DNA of 64,000 nucleotides from Anaeramoeba flamelloides (taxonomy: Eukaryota; Metamonada; Anaeramoebidae), in contig JANTQA010000060.1 in the NCBI GenBank assembly GCA_027625915.1, forward strand, positions 558,001 through 622,000, written 5' to 3'. The position numbers were made by a program, and so were the translations under genes. Each line of letters begins with the position of its first letter. Position 1 is the first letter of the stretch. Under the pieces are notes generated by a model. It ran no database searches. It had not been told where the DNA came from and was given only the letters and a program-made list of their open reading frames with translations. This document shows, one piece after another, positions 12,601-23,579 of the stretch.

Positions 12601-12870
12601 GAGATTAGCTCAGATGATATTATAAACATGACTACCAACAGTAATACATACAGTAATGTTTATAGTACTAGCTACGTTAATGTTAGCAGTAACAGTATTA
12701 CTAACACCAATAATACTTTGAATGAATTAGATAGTTTTGACAAAATCAGTCTATTTTCTGCAAAAAATGATTACCAAGATGATGACCAAAGCTATCAAAG
12801 TTATCAAAGTGGCGAAAGTGATGATGTTGAAAGTGTTGACTATTATGATTATCATAAAAGTGATGATTAA
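9652..12870 (+). CDS. Large lysine-rich low-complexity protein of unknown function
   Basis: A single open frame of about 1072 residues from the first in-frame ATG. I do not recognise a domain. Visible parts are: a helical N-terminal block (about 1-65), a threefold NEKEKQ repeat (about 65-90), a second conserved-looking block ending in a hydrophobic stretch LLRSLIIIVKILLV (about 175-190), a charged coiled-coil-like segment (about 340-410), a Gly-Lys dipeptide run about 38 residues long (about 423-461) encoded by GGGAAA repeats, a mixed region with LIVFLFLIF (about 685) that may be buried rather than membrane, a beta-rich C-terminal block (about 800-930), and a Ser/Asn/Thr then Asp/Ser/Tyr acidic tail. 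The strongly basic middle and acidic end would fit a nucleolar or RNA-binding protein, but that is inference. The true 5' end is uncertain: coding-like sequence continues upstream to an ATG at 9484 in other frames (separate entry). Confidence 0.75.
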   Translation: MTKTFSYFKLKKYEEQLITHFGEIPKIASLSVEQIHNLKSVIDLNLFSKIIKQISNKKKIKIQEKQNEKEKQNEKEKQNEKEKEVEKDQEISLQKILTDGGISLISLLNILVPFETLKIKKMKNKEEIEKQNYKTYNYWFKMLLKNHLKQNSGLLNKKGNLFSLQKICNDQAKCKWKLLRSLIIIVKILLVDSSQVINFKTKNRSLLLCINDTKRIPKILRLEKRDETTFFNREYHNEKSNSIFQHKKKKKVLLNEHYKQLNVHLKKLIQDTLQLPRDKDKNKNKQLISDLNLIFEKNKQNIISNEILKLINLYSIYSLNWDFNHFLFNNKNTDDRDSKNQDEKEKHNEKNKTIQKTKSIQEKEEKLTKKNLLKKIMELKNEINGEENLIKDIENKIKKKGWQLNQKESQFHLINTDKQIKTKGGGGKGKGKRRGKGKGKGKGKGKGKGKGARKEKGKRKGNNDHKQKEKENKKKNKEINWKKLFQKYGEIESKKMDDINLILQQNLKLEKIDPKSKSSYYSPRVIDALIKQYHKNNQDLKLFEVFFYLNFFDGWKNVDFTNIIDTKLPKINKVYETFSNLWQRSIQLSSLGNIPIPFFTKSTSKKNEKEKKGIMNFQKNGLLLNIYSSNQENEKDKENEISQNQMKWDSKNLELFISRSQRDLLFLRNIKKKTFFFLKIPLMETKILIVFLFLIFNQSSGKSFLIKNNPEVPFLNINEINTKILPNPIKPSRNIYIKLSSWDIATNRYDTKIKNKGKGQNGVNGDKVKDTGNENGYEYESKKRKNIRKTIDYKMKMIKNEINYSLGLKGVNFLISVMVSREFPFVPGYLLINNKKIIIKIPNSTKVIIQYDTDFYLNILDHDNKLLEIGGNVKESKKFSIFNSKKKKIDQFLGRYKSIYFATNSFNEKILIIAIIWSFYETLKYNSSNFDKKNLINKISYKVENLFLNKKNKNLQNYINQNNQNEKLFKNDSQFSFQSFKDLEISSDDIINMTTNSNTYSNVYSTSYVNVSSNSITNTNNTLNELDSFDKISLFSAKNDYQDDDQSYQSYQSGESDDVESVDYYDYHKSDD
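10921..11035 (+). repeat. Homopurine GGGAAA repeat inside the coding region
   Basis: This roughly 115-base stretch starts with eight consecutive G and runs into about ten GGGAAA/GGAAAA units. It is almost purely purine on the + strand and encodes alternating Gly-Lys. It is the most G-rich stretch of the window. Repeated G3 runs with A3 loops fit the general pattern of an intramolecular G-quadruplex or purine triplex. Confidence 0.85.
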
Positions 12871-13084
12871 ATGTTGTTATTAGATTGGTATGATATTATT
12901 AAAAAGAAATAAAAATAATTCTGTTCAATTTAACTAATGAATTCGAATTAATTATAAAAAAATTTTTTTTTTTTTTTTTTTTCTTTATTTATTGTCGAGA
13001 AAAAAATTAATTTTACTCTTACAAAATAATTTTAATTCAAAAACAGAGGTTTTGATGAGAGTATTGATTATCGTGATATTAATA

Positions 13085-13477
13085 ATAATAAATTCACGAT
13101 AATTTTAAAAACTCGCGATTAGCCTAACTTTATCTCAAAAAATAATTGAATCGCGATAAAGAAAATATTTTTTTTGAGTTGACCTACTACAAATAATCAA
13201 ATGATTTTTATAAATCTTATCAGTTTTACAACTCTTTTCCCCTTTAAAAGTATCGGAAAAAATCATAAAATCACAATAAAATGAAAATATCATGATTGGT
13301 CCTACTTTATCACGAAAAAGCATAAAATTACCATATTCCATATAATCTCATGATAAAATACAAGATCTTGAAAAAGAAACAATTAGTTTTTTTCCAATCA
13401 CCTTAAAAAAATTCCCATGAATTTTATAAAGTCTTGAGACTTTTACAATGCTTTTCCACTTTAAAAATGTTAATAAG
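13085..13477 (+). repeat. Diverged tandem duplication of about 200 bases, with small hairpins
   Basis: The block at 13191-13262 (TTTATAAATCTTATCAGTTTT followed by CTTTTCCCCTTTAAAAGTAT) recurs at 13410-13477. The preceding sequences also resemble each other, with TCGCGAT / TATCACG motifs. A hairpin ATTATCGTGA / TCACGATAAT precedes it near 13067-13104. It lies 0.2-0.6 kb downstream of the lysine-rich gene. Confidence 0.5.
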
Positions 13478-15071
13478 TGTTTGTAAGGGTTGTTAATTGT
13501 CTTCAGGTGTTTGAAAGTTTTGAAATATATAAAAGTTTAGTAAAAGGAATGAGATTTTATTGATATGGAAAAATAATTTTTTTCTTTTTATTTTTTTATT
13601 TTTATAAAAAGAAAAATTCCCCTGTTATTTACAATCAAATAAACAATAACCTCTTTGTAAAATGTACTTGGATCTAGAATAGATGCTTTTTTTTAAAAAA
13701 ATGGAAAATATTATCTTTGAGGTTAAATAATTTGAAAAGATTAAAGAGTAATTTTCCTTCTTATTGGTGATCGATTAAAAAAAAATATTTAAGCCATAGT
13801 TGAGTTTTCGTGTAATGAAAAGACAATAGAAGAAGAAGAAAGCATGGCTTTCCAAAGAATCTTTATAATCAGTGATATTACTGCAAGGGTTTTTGAAAAA
13901 GTTTTTAAAAGTGAATTAATCCTCTTTAAACTTGAATCGAAAATAATTTGACGGAAAGTACACATTTTGTAAAGAACGAATGTGTGTTGGTAAGTTTATT
14001 AAGCAACTTTTATCCATAGCAATTATATAATAGTACATTTAAAGGATAATATTTATATTGCTTTACGTTCATCACAATTATTGATCTAAAGGATTAATAT
14101 ATCTGTCACAAAAAAAAAAAAAAATACAAAAAAAAAAACTCTTAAATGGATCATTGATTGAATCAAGTATCTTTTTTGTTGTTTTTTCAAAAATATTTAT
14201 TTTTTTAAGACCCTTTTTGTAATCAACCAAAAACTTTTATAATTTTTGATTTAAGAAGCTTAAAAATACAACAGAAATTATATTTATTTCAATTTCTGAA
14301 AAAGAGATTTAATCTGAAAATCATGGGTTTCCAAATCATTAATCGAAAAGAATGCCCAAATTTTTTATAGGGTGAAAAGGTAAAAAGATAAATTGGCAAA
14401 ATTAGAAAAAAGGAAGAAAAAAAAGTTTTAAATTTAAAAATAGTTTATAAGAAATAATTGGAAGAGATCAAAAAAACAATATTCAATTGAGTTAAGAACA
14501 CATCCAAAATCAGAACCGTAATACTTTTTGTTAAATTAAATTAATTTGATAATTTATCATGAATGTTCATTTGGTGATCATTTTTTAGTTCTTATAATTT
14601 CTTTTCTTTTTTTTTTTTTTTGATCTGATTTGCCAAACCATTGTTGTTTTTTGCCTTTTGCTTTTTTAATATATTATTTAGAGTTATTCCTACTATTGAA
14701 ATTTATTATTTTAGTAATAATAAACAATCAGTCGATATTTTTTCTTTATAGCTCTTCTTCCGAATGGATTGAAAACAGAGCTAGGGGACAAATAGAATAA
14801 AAATTAAACTTTTTCTTATTTAATCAAATTATTGAATTCAACTAAAATTCATCAAACATTCTATCACTATTAAAAAATTTTTATCCATTTTTTTTGACAA
14901 TGAAACCAGATTTTATTGAATATCATGATTTTGGTAACAATCACTCTTTGATCAATTATCATAATTTTATATAATATTATTATTTTTTGTATTCTATCAT
15001 GAAATTGAGACAATCAAAATTTTCGCTAATATCACGGTTTTTGAAACTTTATCTTCAATTGAAAATGAAAT

Positions 15072-15610
15072 TAAACTAAAATTCAAAATTTTCCACACAG
15101 ATAAAACGTTCCAAACAATCACAATAATACAATTTCATTGAAATTGAAAATAATTTTGATTTTTGTCAAATATGAAAATCATTTTTTCATCTTTTAGTTT
15201 TTGTTTTCATTTCATTGTTTGAATTACGTAATTTGTTTTGGACGATCAAAAATTTTTCTACAAGGTTTATATTATGTTAAAGTCAAGTTGTTCCAAATAA
15301 AAGAACTCAAATAAAATTAGTTGGTAGTATCTAACCTTTGATCGATCAATATTCCAAATAGAATTTCAACAAATTTACTAATGTATTTTTTTGTTTTGCT
15401 CTCTCCAAAATTTTTAACAAACCCATGATTTATTTGTATTGATAATTATTATTTATTTATTGTTTTGTGAGTATTGTAATTTATAAATAAGTGACAACAT
15501 TTCAATTAGTGAATGGTTCTAATTTGGTATTTCTTCTTGAATTGATTAAATAAGTTTTTTTCTTCACAAATCAAATTTTGGTGTGTTAAAAATTTTGAAT
15601 TGGGGTTTAT
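15072..15610 (+). mobile_element. Non-autonomous TIR element, family A, copy 2
   Basis: Full-length copy. It shares the internal block AATAAAATTAGTTGGTAGTA with copy 1, and its right end is GTGTGTTAAAAATTTTGAAT. A 63-codon frame at 15600-15791 only straddles the right boundary. Confidence 0.77.
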
Positions 15611-16779
15611 CAAATCGTGTCACCACATAAAAAAAGTCTGGGGGGTATATAAAAATCATAAATTTATTTTTTTTTTTTCTTCCGATTTTCGCCCCTTACA
15701 TGGTGAAAGATATACTCAGAATGTATTGTCATATAATTTTTATGTAATTAATTCTCTGGGGTACAAATATCTCTCTAAATTCAATTCGTAAAAGTAACCA
15801 AAAGATGTTCTCTTCAAGTAGAAAGTATTCTTTTATTAAAATAAAAACCTTCAATATTAAAAAAAAAAGTAATTCTTTTTGAGACAAATTTTAAAGATTG
15901 AAGCATCAATTTTTGTACACCAAGTTTAAAAATATCTTTATTAAATTCGTCGCCAAAAGTAGATGAGTTTCTAAAGAATCCATTTTTAAAAAATAATGAA
16001 TTATATGATCAAAACTATTCTTCCCCAACATATTTAATCCAGGTTCCCAAATATTATCCGTACTTTTTTTTACTTCTTGTACCAATGCAACATATAATAA
16101 ACCAAATAGTATACTTAAGTTATAATCAATTTTGAAAGTAAAATCCTTGTTATTTTACGTAGATATTGAATTCTGAATTCAATTTATTCAAATTTTTTCG
16201 CGATATTCTCAGATTTTTTTGGGTTTTTTAGATTTTTTTGATGTATAAAAATTTTATGAATAATTTAAAATATTTTTTGAGATAAATTTTACCAATCTGA
16301 TCTTTCCTTTATTTCAAGTATTTCTTGTTATTAATAATAGAACTTTAAAAAATCAGTACCATATATAATTAGGGTTTATTGTCCGTTTCTTTGCTGGGTT
16401 AATGTTTTGGTCTTCTCGAACAAAAAAACATGTTTTTTTAGTTGGAATCATGGGTTAAACTTTGCTACACGCTTTATTTTGACCAAAGTATAGTATAAAT
16501 CTTGGAATTGTTAAATTAAAAAAATATTTATTTTTAGACACACTATTTATTTTTAACTACAAGTATAATATTTTAGTTTCTATTTTAAACTTTGAAAAAG
16601 ATCTTAAAATAAATACAAAAAATGAAAAGTTATTTACTCATAAATATTTGGTGAAAAATCTAATAATTTTAAGATTCAATGACTGTTTGGGATTAAAAGT
16701 GAAATAGGTAAAAAAAGTAAAACACAATTTTGAATAGGGGGTTATAATGAGCCGGAAAATAAAATTAAAATTATTTAAT

Positions 16780-16937
16780 GGTATTTGAAATCTAAATGGG
16801 ATAATATTTTTGTTTCATTTTCCATATATTCTTTTATTAAAAGAATTCTCACAGAATTAGACAGTTATTTAAAAACTCTGTTTGTAAAGGAAAAGGAAAA
16901 AGGGGTGAAAATTGTTCCTATTTATAATTCAAATACC
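16780..16937 (+). mobile_element. Small TIR element, family D, copy 1
   Basis: The 158-base element starts GGTATTTGAAATCTAAATGG and ends with the inverse, CCTATTTATAATTCAAATACC, giving inverted ends of about 22 bases. The interior includes CATTTTCCATATATTC, as in the other copies. It is non-coding; an 83-codon frame that starts inside it is spurious. Confidence 0.65.
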
Positions 16938-17608
16938 AGTAAAAATAGAAAAATAATAACTCTAAAAATAATACAATATATAAAAGTCAACCAAATCAAC
17001 AAACACAATTTAAATAACCTTTCATATCGAAATTAGTCTGAGAATCGGATCGAGTTGTTTTGAAGATCACAAAAAAGACAATTATTTTTAATAATTTGTG
17101 TAACCAGAAAAAAACTCTCAAAATCTAAGAAAGTATTCGAAAAACTCTGATTATATTTATTCCATTATTAAATCTTTATTTATTTATTTTTTCTTTGATT
17201 ATTTGATCTTACTTTTCTTTTTTCAGGTTTTATGAATTTTCTCAATTAAAAATCTTGTTTTACTTTTTTTTTAGGAACGGCAAAATTATAAATATAACTT
17301 TTACAAACCATTTGTCATCTGGAGAACTGATAAAGTCTACTCCCATTTATAATATATTTTAATTCTTATTAAATCTATGTTCATACAAATCACTCTCAGA
17401 AATGACTCACAAGTTAAACTAATTTTTCAAAACAAAATTACAAGATTGAATATAAATTCAGCAGTAATATTAACAGAATACTAGGTGACTGCTTTCACCA
17501 AATTTGGTCTTACTTTTCTGATTTTTCTGAATGATTTTAGAGTATAAAGGCAATTTAACTTTTTATTTTTTTTCAAAGACTTTTTATTAATTCTTATTAT
17601 TTTTTGCA

Positions 17609-18477
17609 ATGCACAATTTAGCACGACCACTCAAAGTAGTAGCTTTCAATGGATCACCCCATAAAAAAGGAAACACATATAAACTAGTCCAAAAAATGTT
17701 TGAGGTCTTTCACTCAAAAGGAATCAAAACTGAATTAGTAACCATTGGAAACAAGACTATTTCTGGATGTCGCGATTGTGGAAGTAAATAGTTTCTTTTG
17801 ATTTTTTCTTTTTTTCTCCTTTTTATTTGGTCCTCTGTCCTCACAATTGTATTCTCAAAATTGTAATTTATCTTCACTAAATGTTTTTATTTTTAATGCG
17901 ACAGCATGTTCAAAAAAGAAATTAGAGTGTGTGATCAAAAAGGATATAATCAACTCAAGTATTAAAAAGATCCTTAATGCAGATGGTGTCATTCTTGCAT
18001 CACCTACACACTTTGCCGGTCCTTCGGGTGCCATGAAATGCTTTATTGATCGTGTAGGATATGTTAATCATGCTTCAAGGGACAAGGACTATAATGGATT
18101 CTTATATAGAAAGGTTTGCTCTTCAATTGCAGTTCATCGAAGAGGTGGCGCTACAAATGCACACAGCCAAATGAATTACCTTTGGTCAATCTCTGGTTCA
18201 ATAGTTCCTGGTTCTACTTATTGGAATGTAAGAATTAATAATCCCTTATTCTTTCTTTTTTTTTTCCTTTTTTTTTTTTTCCTTTGGCAGAGACATTCAA
18301 TTTTTTTCAAACCAATTTTATTATTAAATCTCATTGAAATAGTTTGGTGTTGGTCACCGCGGTGTTGATGTAATTACAGACGAAGAAGGGTTAGCAAATA
18401 TGGAAAATCTTGCACACCAAATGAGTGACTTGATGATTATGATCAAAGAAGATAAATTAAAAAAAGAAAACAAATAA
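17609..18477 (+). CDS. Iron-sulfur flavoprotein / NADPH-dependent FMN reductase family, three exons
   Basis: Exons 17609-17783, 17905-18227 and 18343-18477 splice cleanly at GT...AG sites into a 210-residue protein. The fold is the flavodoxin-like FMN reductase family. The FMN phosphate loop is GSPHKKGNT (15-23), the second flavin loop is SPTHFAGPSG (91-100), and the family's ending SGSIVPGSTYWN is at 155-166. Cys54, Cys57, Cys60 and Cys67 form a compact C-x2-C-x2-C-x6-C motif like that of iron-sulfur flavoproteins (Isf), which carry FMN and one 4Fe-4S cluster and move electrons in anaerobes. Intron 1 lies inside this motif, between Cys57 and Cys60; without splicing the frame stops at once. 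Introns are 121 and 115 bases, T-rich, with donors GTAAAT and GTAAGA. No targeting peptide is obvious, so the product is probably cytosolic. The family is mainly prokaryotic, so transfer into the lineage followed by intron gain is likely but inferred. Confidence 0.9.
17784..17904 (+). other. Intron 1 of the iron-sulfur flavoprotein gene
   Basis: The donor is aa|GTAAAT and the acceptor is gcgacAG|CATG. Removing 121 bases joins GGA-A to CA-TGT and restores the third cluster cysteine. Confidence 0.85.
18228..18342 (+). other. Intron 2 of the iron-sulfur flavoprotein gene
   Basis: The donor is AAT|GTAAGA and the acceptor is gaaatAG|TTTGG, in phase 0. The intron has a long T tract. An earlier AG near 18290 is rejected because it opens onto stops. 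Confidence 0.85.
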
Positions 18478-18794
18478 ATGGCTCTTTCAAAACACTCATT
18501 CTTTGAATAGATCTTTTTCTATCTTTCTTTTATTATTTGTGAATTTAGTTTCTGAAAGTTGATGATCTTAATCAAACATCTAGAATATGTACCGAATAAA
18601 AAATCAAGAAAATAACCTTTTGAAAAATCTTCAATTTTTTTTTTTCTTTTTAATCTTTTAGATTTTTTGAGCTGTAAATCGTAATGTTCTATTAATTTTG
18701 AAAAATGATTCTCATGATTGTTTTTTAAAAACACTGGACGAATTAGAGATAACTTAAAAATAAAAGTTTAAAGAGATTATTTATCTTTGATATA

Positions 18795-18950
18795 CTGGTA
18801 TTTGAATTCTAAATGGGAAATAATTTTCACTTTCTTTTCCATATTTTTCTAAAACAAAGAGAGTTTCAAAGAAGTGGGTTGGAATTTGTGTCACTGGTTG
18901 AAATAGGAAATTGAAAATGAAGTGAAATTTTTTACCATTTATAAACTCCA
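18795..18950 (+). mobile_element. Small TIR element, family D, copy 2, abutting a family B copy
   Basis: The left end CTGGTATTTGAATTCTAAA is intact and the right end is only partly conserved (GTGAAATTTTTTACCATTTA). It runs directly into the family B repeat starting near 18945. Confidence 0.55.
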
Positions 18951-19400
18951 ATTCACTCAAAGGTGCCCAACCAAAAATGAAAAATTCACTTTATTTTTAA
19001 GAATCAATCCAACTTAGATTGTTTAGAAATATGAGAAATAATAAAATTCATATTAGAGTCGATAATCATAAAAGAAAACACTGAGCAAACTATAAATTTC
19101 AAAAAAGTAAAAAAAATGTTAAAAAATTTTTTGGGCCACTTTCATTGGAACGTCTCTGACAAAATTTCTCAATTTCTTTAGGAAATTAAAATTTGTTAAC
19201 AATAAGATTTTTAACTTGTAAATGTATGTATTTTAAAAGAACATACATAGCCTAACTTTTTTCAATGTTAATTTGGAATTTCAAACATTTTTTTTTTCAA
19301 ATTTAATTAAAAAAAAAATGAAAATGAAAAGTTTTTCTGGAAACAATCGAATTTACAAACCAGATCATGGTAGAAGAATTTAACTCAATAAGAAAAAAAC
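18945..19400 (+). repeat. Dispersed repeat B, copy 1
   Basis: Landmarks are AGAATCAATCCAACTTAGAT, a TTTAGAAATATGAGAAATAA block, ACGTCTCTGACAAAATTTCT, and AACTTGTAAATGTATG. It is closely matched in reverse orientation by 30180-30720. No shared open frame is present. Confidence 0.7.
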
Positions 19401-19531
19401 AGGAACTGGAGTTAGGTAGATACCAAAACTGTGATTTTGTGTAATGTGGATATTTGAGAGTAAAATAACAATTCTTCAATTTCTAAATTTAATGATGTTT
19501 AGAAAAAAAAATATTGACATGTGCTCATTGG

Positions 19532-19560
19532 ATTATATATATATATATATATATGTATAT
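19532..19560 (+). repeat. AT microsatellite
   Basis: A TA/AT dinucleotide run with one GT. A second run lies at 19973-20012, and smaller ones at 29900-29917 and 30714-30730. Confidence 0.85.
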
Positions 19561-20506
19561 CAAAACTTTTTTTTTTAGCTATCTAGAAAAAATATATGAA
19601 TTACCTTAAAACTATTATTTTTGCCCAAAAATGTAATTATAATTTTTTTCAATATTTAACGATAGTTGCCATTTTTTTAACATTTTATTTAAAATTTTTG
19701 TGAAAAAAAAATTATTTCAAATTTTATTAAACATTTTATTTATTGAACTTTTTTCAAGTTATTTAACATTTTATTTTTATTAAACATTTTATTTATTAAT
19801 TTAATTTTTATTTGAATGTTTTGGAAAGGTTCTCAAAAAAAATTATTCGTCTTTTTTGGATTAGAAAAATAATCTAAAATTTATTAATTTTATACCTTTT
19901 TTGCTGTTTTTCAGTATATTTTATCTTTTTTTTCAAAAATTTATTTTTTTGATTTTACTAGGATAATATAGGTTATATATATATATAATAATATATATAT
20001 ATATATATATATTGGAATAAATAATAAAATAGTAAATAATATCAATATTAATTTTAGATTAGTGCTATTTTTGAAAACTCAAAAGTAAAAAAAAAAAAAA
20101 ATCAATTTGTTTTTTTTGGTTTTAAGGAAATTAGTTAGTAATTATCTCTTTAGGTTTTCCCAAATTTTAAAAGGGGTTTTCAAATACAAATTTACTTGTT
20201 TAGTTAAAGATATATGTAAACTATTTTTCATAAATTTTGATTCAATCTATCAAGTTAAAGGAAGTTGTTTTGAGTTTTTATTCCAGATTCTTATCAAAAA
20301 AATAATTTAAAATTTTGGGATCTATTTAATTTTTTCCTATTTATTGTTATTTATTTTTTATATTTTTTTCTTTTTTTCTTTTTATTTTTTGAATTCAAAT
20401 TCGAATTTTTCTAATTTGTCTAATTCTATAAATTTTTGTTTTGCTTTTTCAAACTTTTATTTTTCTTTTTTTTTTCTATTTATTTTTTTTGTTTTTTTTT
20501 AATTTT

Positions 20507-20508
<2 letters not shown>

Positions 20509-20570
<62 letters not shown>
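20509..20570 (+). repeat. Uninterrupted poly-T tract of about 62 bases
   Basis: The longest homopolymer in the window, followed after AC by another T run to about 20588. Its exact length is unlikely to be assembled reliably. Confidence 0.95.
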
Positions 20571-20576
<6 letters not shown>

Positions 20577-20699
20577 TTTTTTTTTTTTGAAAAAAATCAT
20601 GTAAAAAAGATCTTAAAAAAGACAAATAATCATTCTGAAAATTGAGACTATGTAAAGGCTTTCAAATGAATTTAATTATTCATAAAAAATCTTGTTGTT

Positions 20700-21440
20700 T
20701 AACTTTTTTTCAGTGAAAGTTATGTAATAAAAAATTTGTAATGCTCATTACAAAAATTCTGACTCGGATTTTTTTACTTTTTGGTTTTATTTTTTTAATT
20801 TTTTCAATATCAAGTTTTTATATAATTAGAAGAATGTAAAAAGTGAATTACAAATTAGATTTATTTTTGAGTTGTTCTTGAATACTAAAGGATATAGTTA
20901 TATATTATTTTTTTTTGTTTATTATTCCAGGTGAGTCATAATTTTTGAAATGGTATTTGTATCTTGCTTAGTTGTTTAAAAAATAATTTGATTTATTTAT
21001 TAGTTTTTTTATTCCAATAGTATTTACTTTGTTTTTTTATTGCTAATGTGTGGGTGGGTGTGTCTATGTGTGGGTGGGTGGTGTAGAGAAAATTAACAGT
21101 AGTTATTTATTATTATTAATAATAGTTAATTTTTCCAACGTTGAATTAACCATTATCCAATGTTATAGTGATTAATTTGGAAATTTTTACCAGAAACAAT
21201 ATCATAAAAAATTTTTTTAATCTAATGCTCATTTCAACAATTTTGACTCACTTTTTTTTATTTTTTGGTTTTGTTTTTTTTAATATCCAAAATCTCAGGT
21301 TTTTATATATTTCATAAGATTAAAAAGTGAATTACAAATCATATTTTATTATTAATTTTTTTTTGAATAATAAAGGATATTTTTATTTTTTTCAATTTGT
21401 TATTTTGGTGTGAGTCAAATATTTGAAATTGTGTTTAGAG
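20700..21440 (+). repeat. Direct repeat pair of about 265 bases around a G-rich spacer
   Basis: The segment 20700-20965 recurs at 21175-21440, with shared order: TAATGCTCATT, TTTTTGGTTTT, AAAAAGTGAATTACAAAT, AAAGGATAT and GTGAGTCA. The 210-base spacer holds the duplicated TGTGTGGGTGGGTG motif. No coding frame is present. Confidence 0.65.
21045..21085 (+). repeat. Duplicated TGTGTGGGTGGGTG motif
   Basis: The motif ATGTGTGGGTGGGTG occurs twice in 40 bases, giving GGG runs at 21052-21054, 21056-21058, 21072-21074 and 21076-21078. That is enough for a potential G-quadruplex. It stands out in otherwise G-poor DNA. Confidence 0.8.
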
Positions 21441-22590
21441 ACTTTAATAAAAAATCCGTATTACCAATAATAATAAATGCAATAACATCAAGAGTTTTAA
21501 TTTCTCGTTGTTGATTATGTAAATAAGTTATTTACTAGTGGCAAAATGTTAATAAATGTTTTACTTTAATAAAACTGGTAATTTTCTATTTTGTTTCATT
21601 AAATCCATCAAGTAAAAATCAAAATACAAATTTTTGATTTAAGGGATCAATATCTAACTGCCAATTTACTCTATATTGGTATGTCAATTTGACACTGAAA
21701 AATATATATTGTGGGATTACACTTCTTAAGATTGGCAAAATTCAAATTACAAAAAAATTTATAAAAAAGGATATAATTGGTAAAAAAATTCAATTTACAC
21801 AAAAAATAATTCCAGGGTTTCTAAATCTCAAAAATTTCTATTAAAATATAAATAATTCAGAGGCTATATGAAAAAAATCCAAATAATAATAAAAAAAAAA
21901 AAAAAAAAAAAAATTTCAAAGGATAAGAATCTTAAAATCAAAAAAAAAAAATTCATGAGATCCTAATTTGTCAAAAATTCCAATTAACAAGAAAAGGGTA
22001 AAATAATTCTGTATTGTGAAAAATCAAATTTAAAAAAAAAAATATTTTTTTCTTATTTTAATTATCAAAGGGTTAAATTTCTTCAATTTCAAACAGATTT
22101 TTTTCTTTAAGTAGATAATCAATTTAATTCGATTTAATCCATTTTTTGATTATTTTAAAACCATCATAATTTCACATAGTAATGTATTTATAACAACCTT
22201 GAGATAAATATAGCTGATTTGAGAATCGAAAAAAATGAAAACAAAAATTTTCAAGATCTGAAAAAGTACCCAAGAGGGACATATAGTAGTATCCCTTCAA
22301 AACTAACAATTTTTTTACTAAAATTATATTAAACAAATATACAAATCCGAAATTGAATATCTTTCTTTGGCCTTTTTTCTAAAAATGATGTCTTTTTTGA
22401 TTGTTAGTTTTTGGAGATATATAATAGAAAACAGGTTGATTAGTTTTTTAATTAGTTTTTAGGCACTCATTAAAGTACAAATTTTTTTTTAATCCATTTC
22501 AAAAAAAATTTTTTCACCATATTAACACCATACTTAAGGTTTGCAATCCCTGAAATTTGAAAAAAGCTTATCTTGTTGATGGTTTGGTTT

Positions 22591-23032
22591 GTTAATTTGG
22601 TTGTTAGCTGATCGATCTTGGATTTGGTATGGGTTTTAAAAGTGATTCAAAATGTAAATTTTTGACAATTCAATTTTTTTTATTTCCGAAATCCGAATTG
22701 AAGAGTTAAAGATTAATTGGTTGGAACTTAATTTAAAAAAAAATGTGGTTTGTGAATTTCTTGTTGAAAATTTTAATTAAGTTTGGTTTTATTCGGGGCT
22801 TTTAAAAAATTTTCTTTTTTCATTAAGTTAATCGGCAAAAAAGTATTTAAAAATTTTCTTCTACAACCCAAAAATTTAAATTTATTCTTAAACGCCCCCC
22901 ACTCTATTAATCTTAGACTTTTCAATCTGGACTTAGGAAATAAATAAAATTAAATTGTCAAAAATTGTCATTTTGAACCACTTTTAAAACCCATACCAAA
23001 TCCAAGATCGATCAGTTAACAACCAAATTAAC
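22591..23032. mobile_element. Inverted-repeat (foldback) unit nested in the TTAA element
   Basis: The left arm (22591-22700) and right arm (22930-23032) are about 110 bases and nearly complementary, sharing GTTAATTTGGTTGTTA and TTTGGTATGGGTTTTAAAAG. The arms are better preserved than the outer ends, so this unit may have inserted later. Confidence 0.65.
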
Positions 23033-23579
23033 AAGTTATCATTTTTGCGGGATCTAGGCTAAAAAAATGACAGAAAATAACACATCTACAAATAAATTAT
23101 AAATAACTTATACTTTAGACTGGATTCTTTATTAACTCTTTCTCTTTCGTTTACAAAGGTTTATGAAAACGGAAAATTTATTTTTTGTTAATAATGATAA
23201 CTTGTGGACTTGATTTGAAGACTCTAAAAGTTATGAAAATTAAAGACTCATGTACTAAATAAAAATTAAGGATTTTGCTTAGATCAATGATAACTAGTTA
23301 TCATAAATTTTGAAAAATAATTCTTATTGGATAGTCTTAAAATCATCTGACTCTTTTAATTGGAGTACATAGAGTACATTTTGAAAAAAAAATAAATTAT
23401 TAGCAGTATCCGAGAATAAAATGATTAAAATGAAGGAATTTGCATTATTAATAGTCTAAGTTAAAATTCATTCATCAGAAAAAAGTTGCAAGAATTTTTT
23501 TTTACTATTCTGAGGAATAATAAAAACAAAGCATATTATCAATGAAAAAACTTAATATTAAACCTGTGAAGAAGAAGAA

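Noticed and set aside
16785-17036. 83-codon frame
   Set aside because: No ATG start, and it begins inside the small TIR element at 16780-16937.
19973-20012. AT-run as possible cruciform or origin
   Set aside because: Simple dinucleotide repeats are common in this DNA and no origin can be inferred from them.
20436-20645. Polyphenylalanine frame
   Set aside because: Entirely made by the long poly-T tract.
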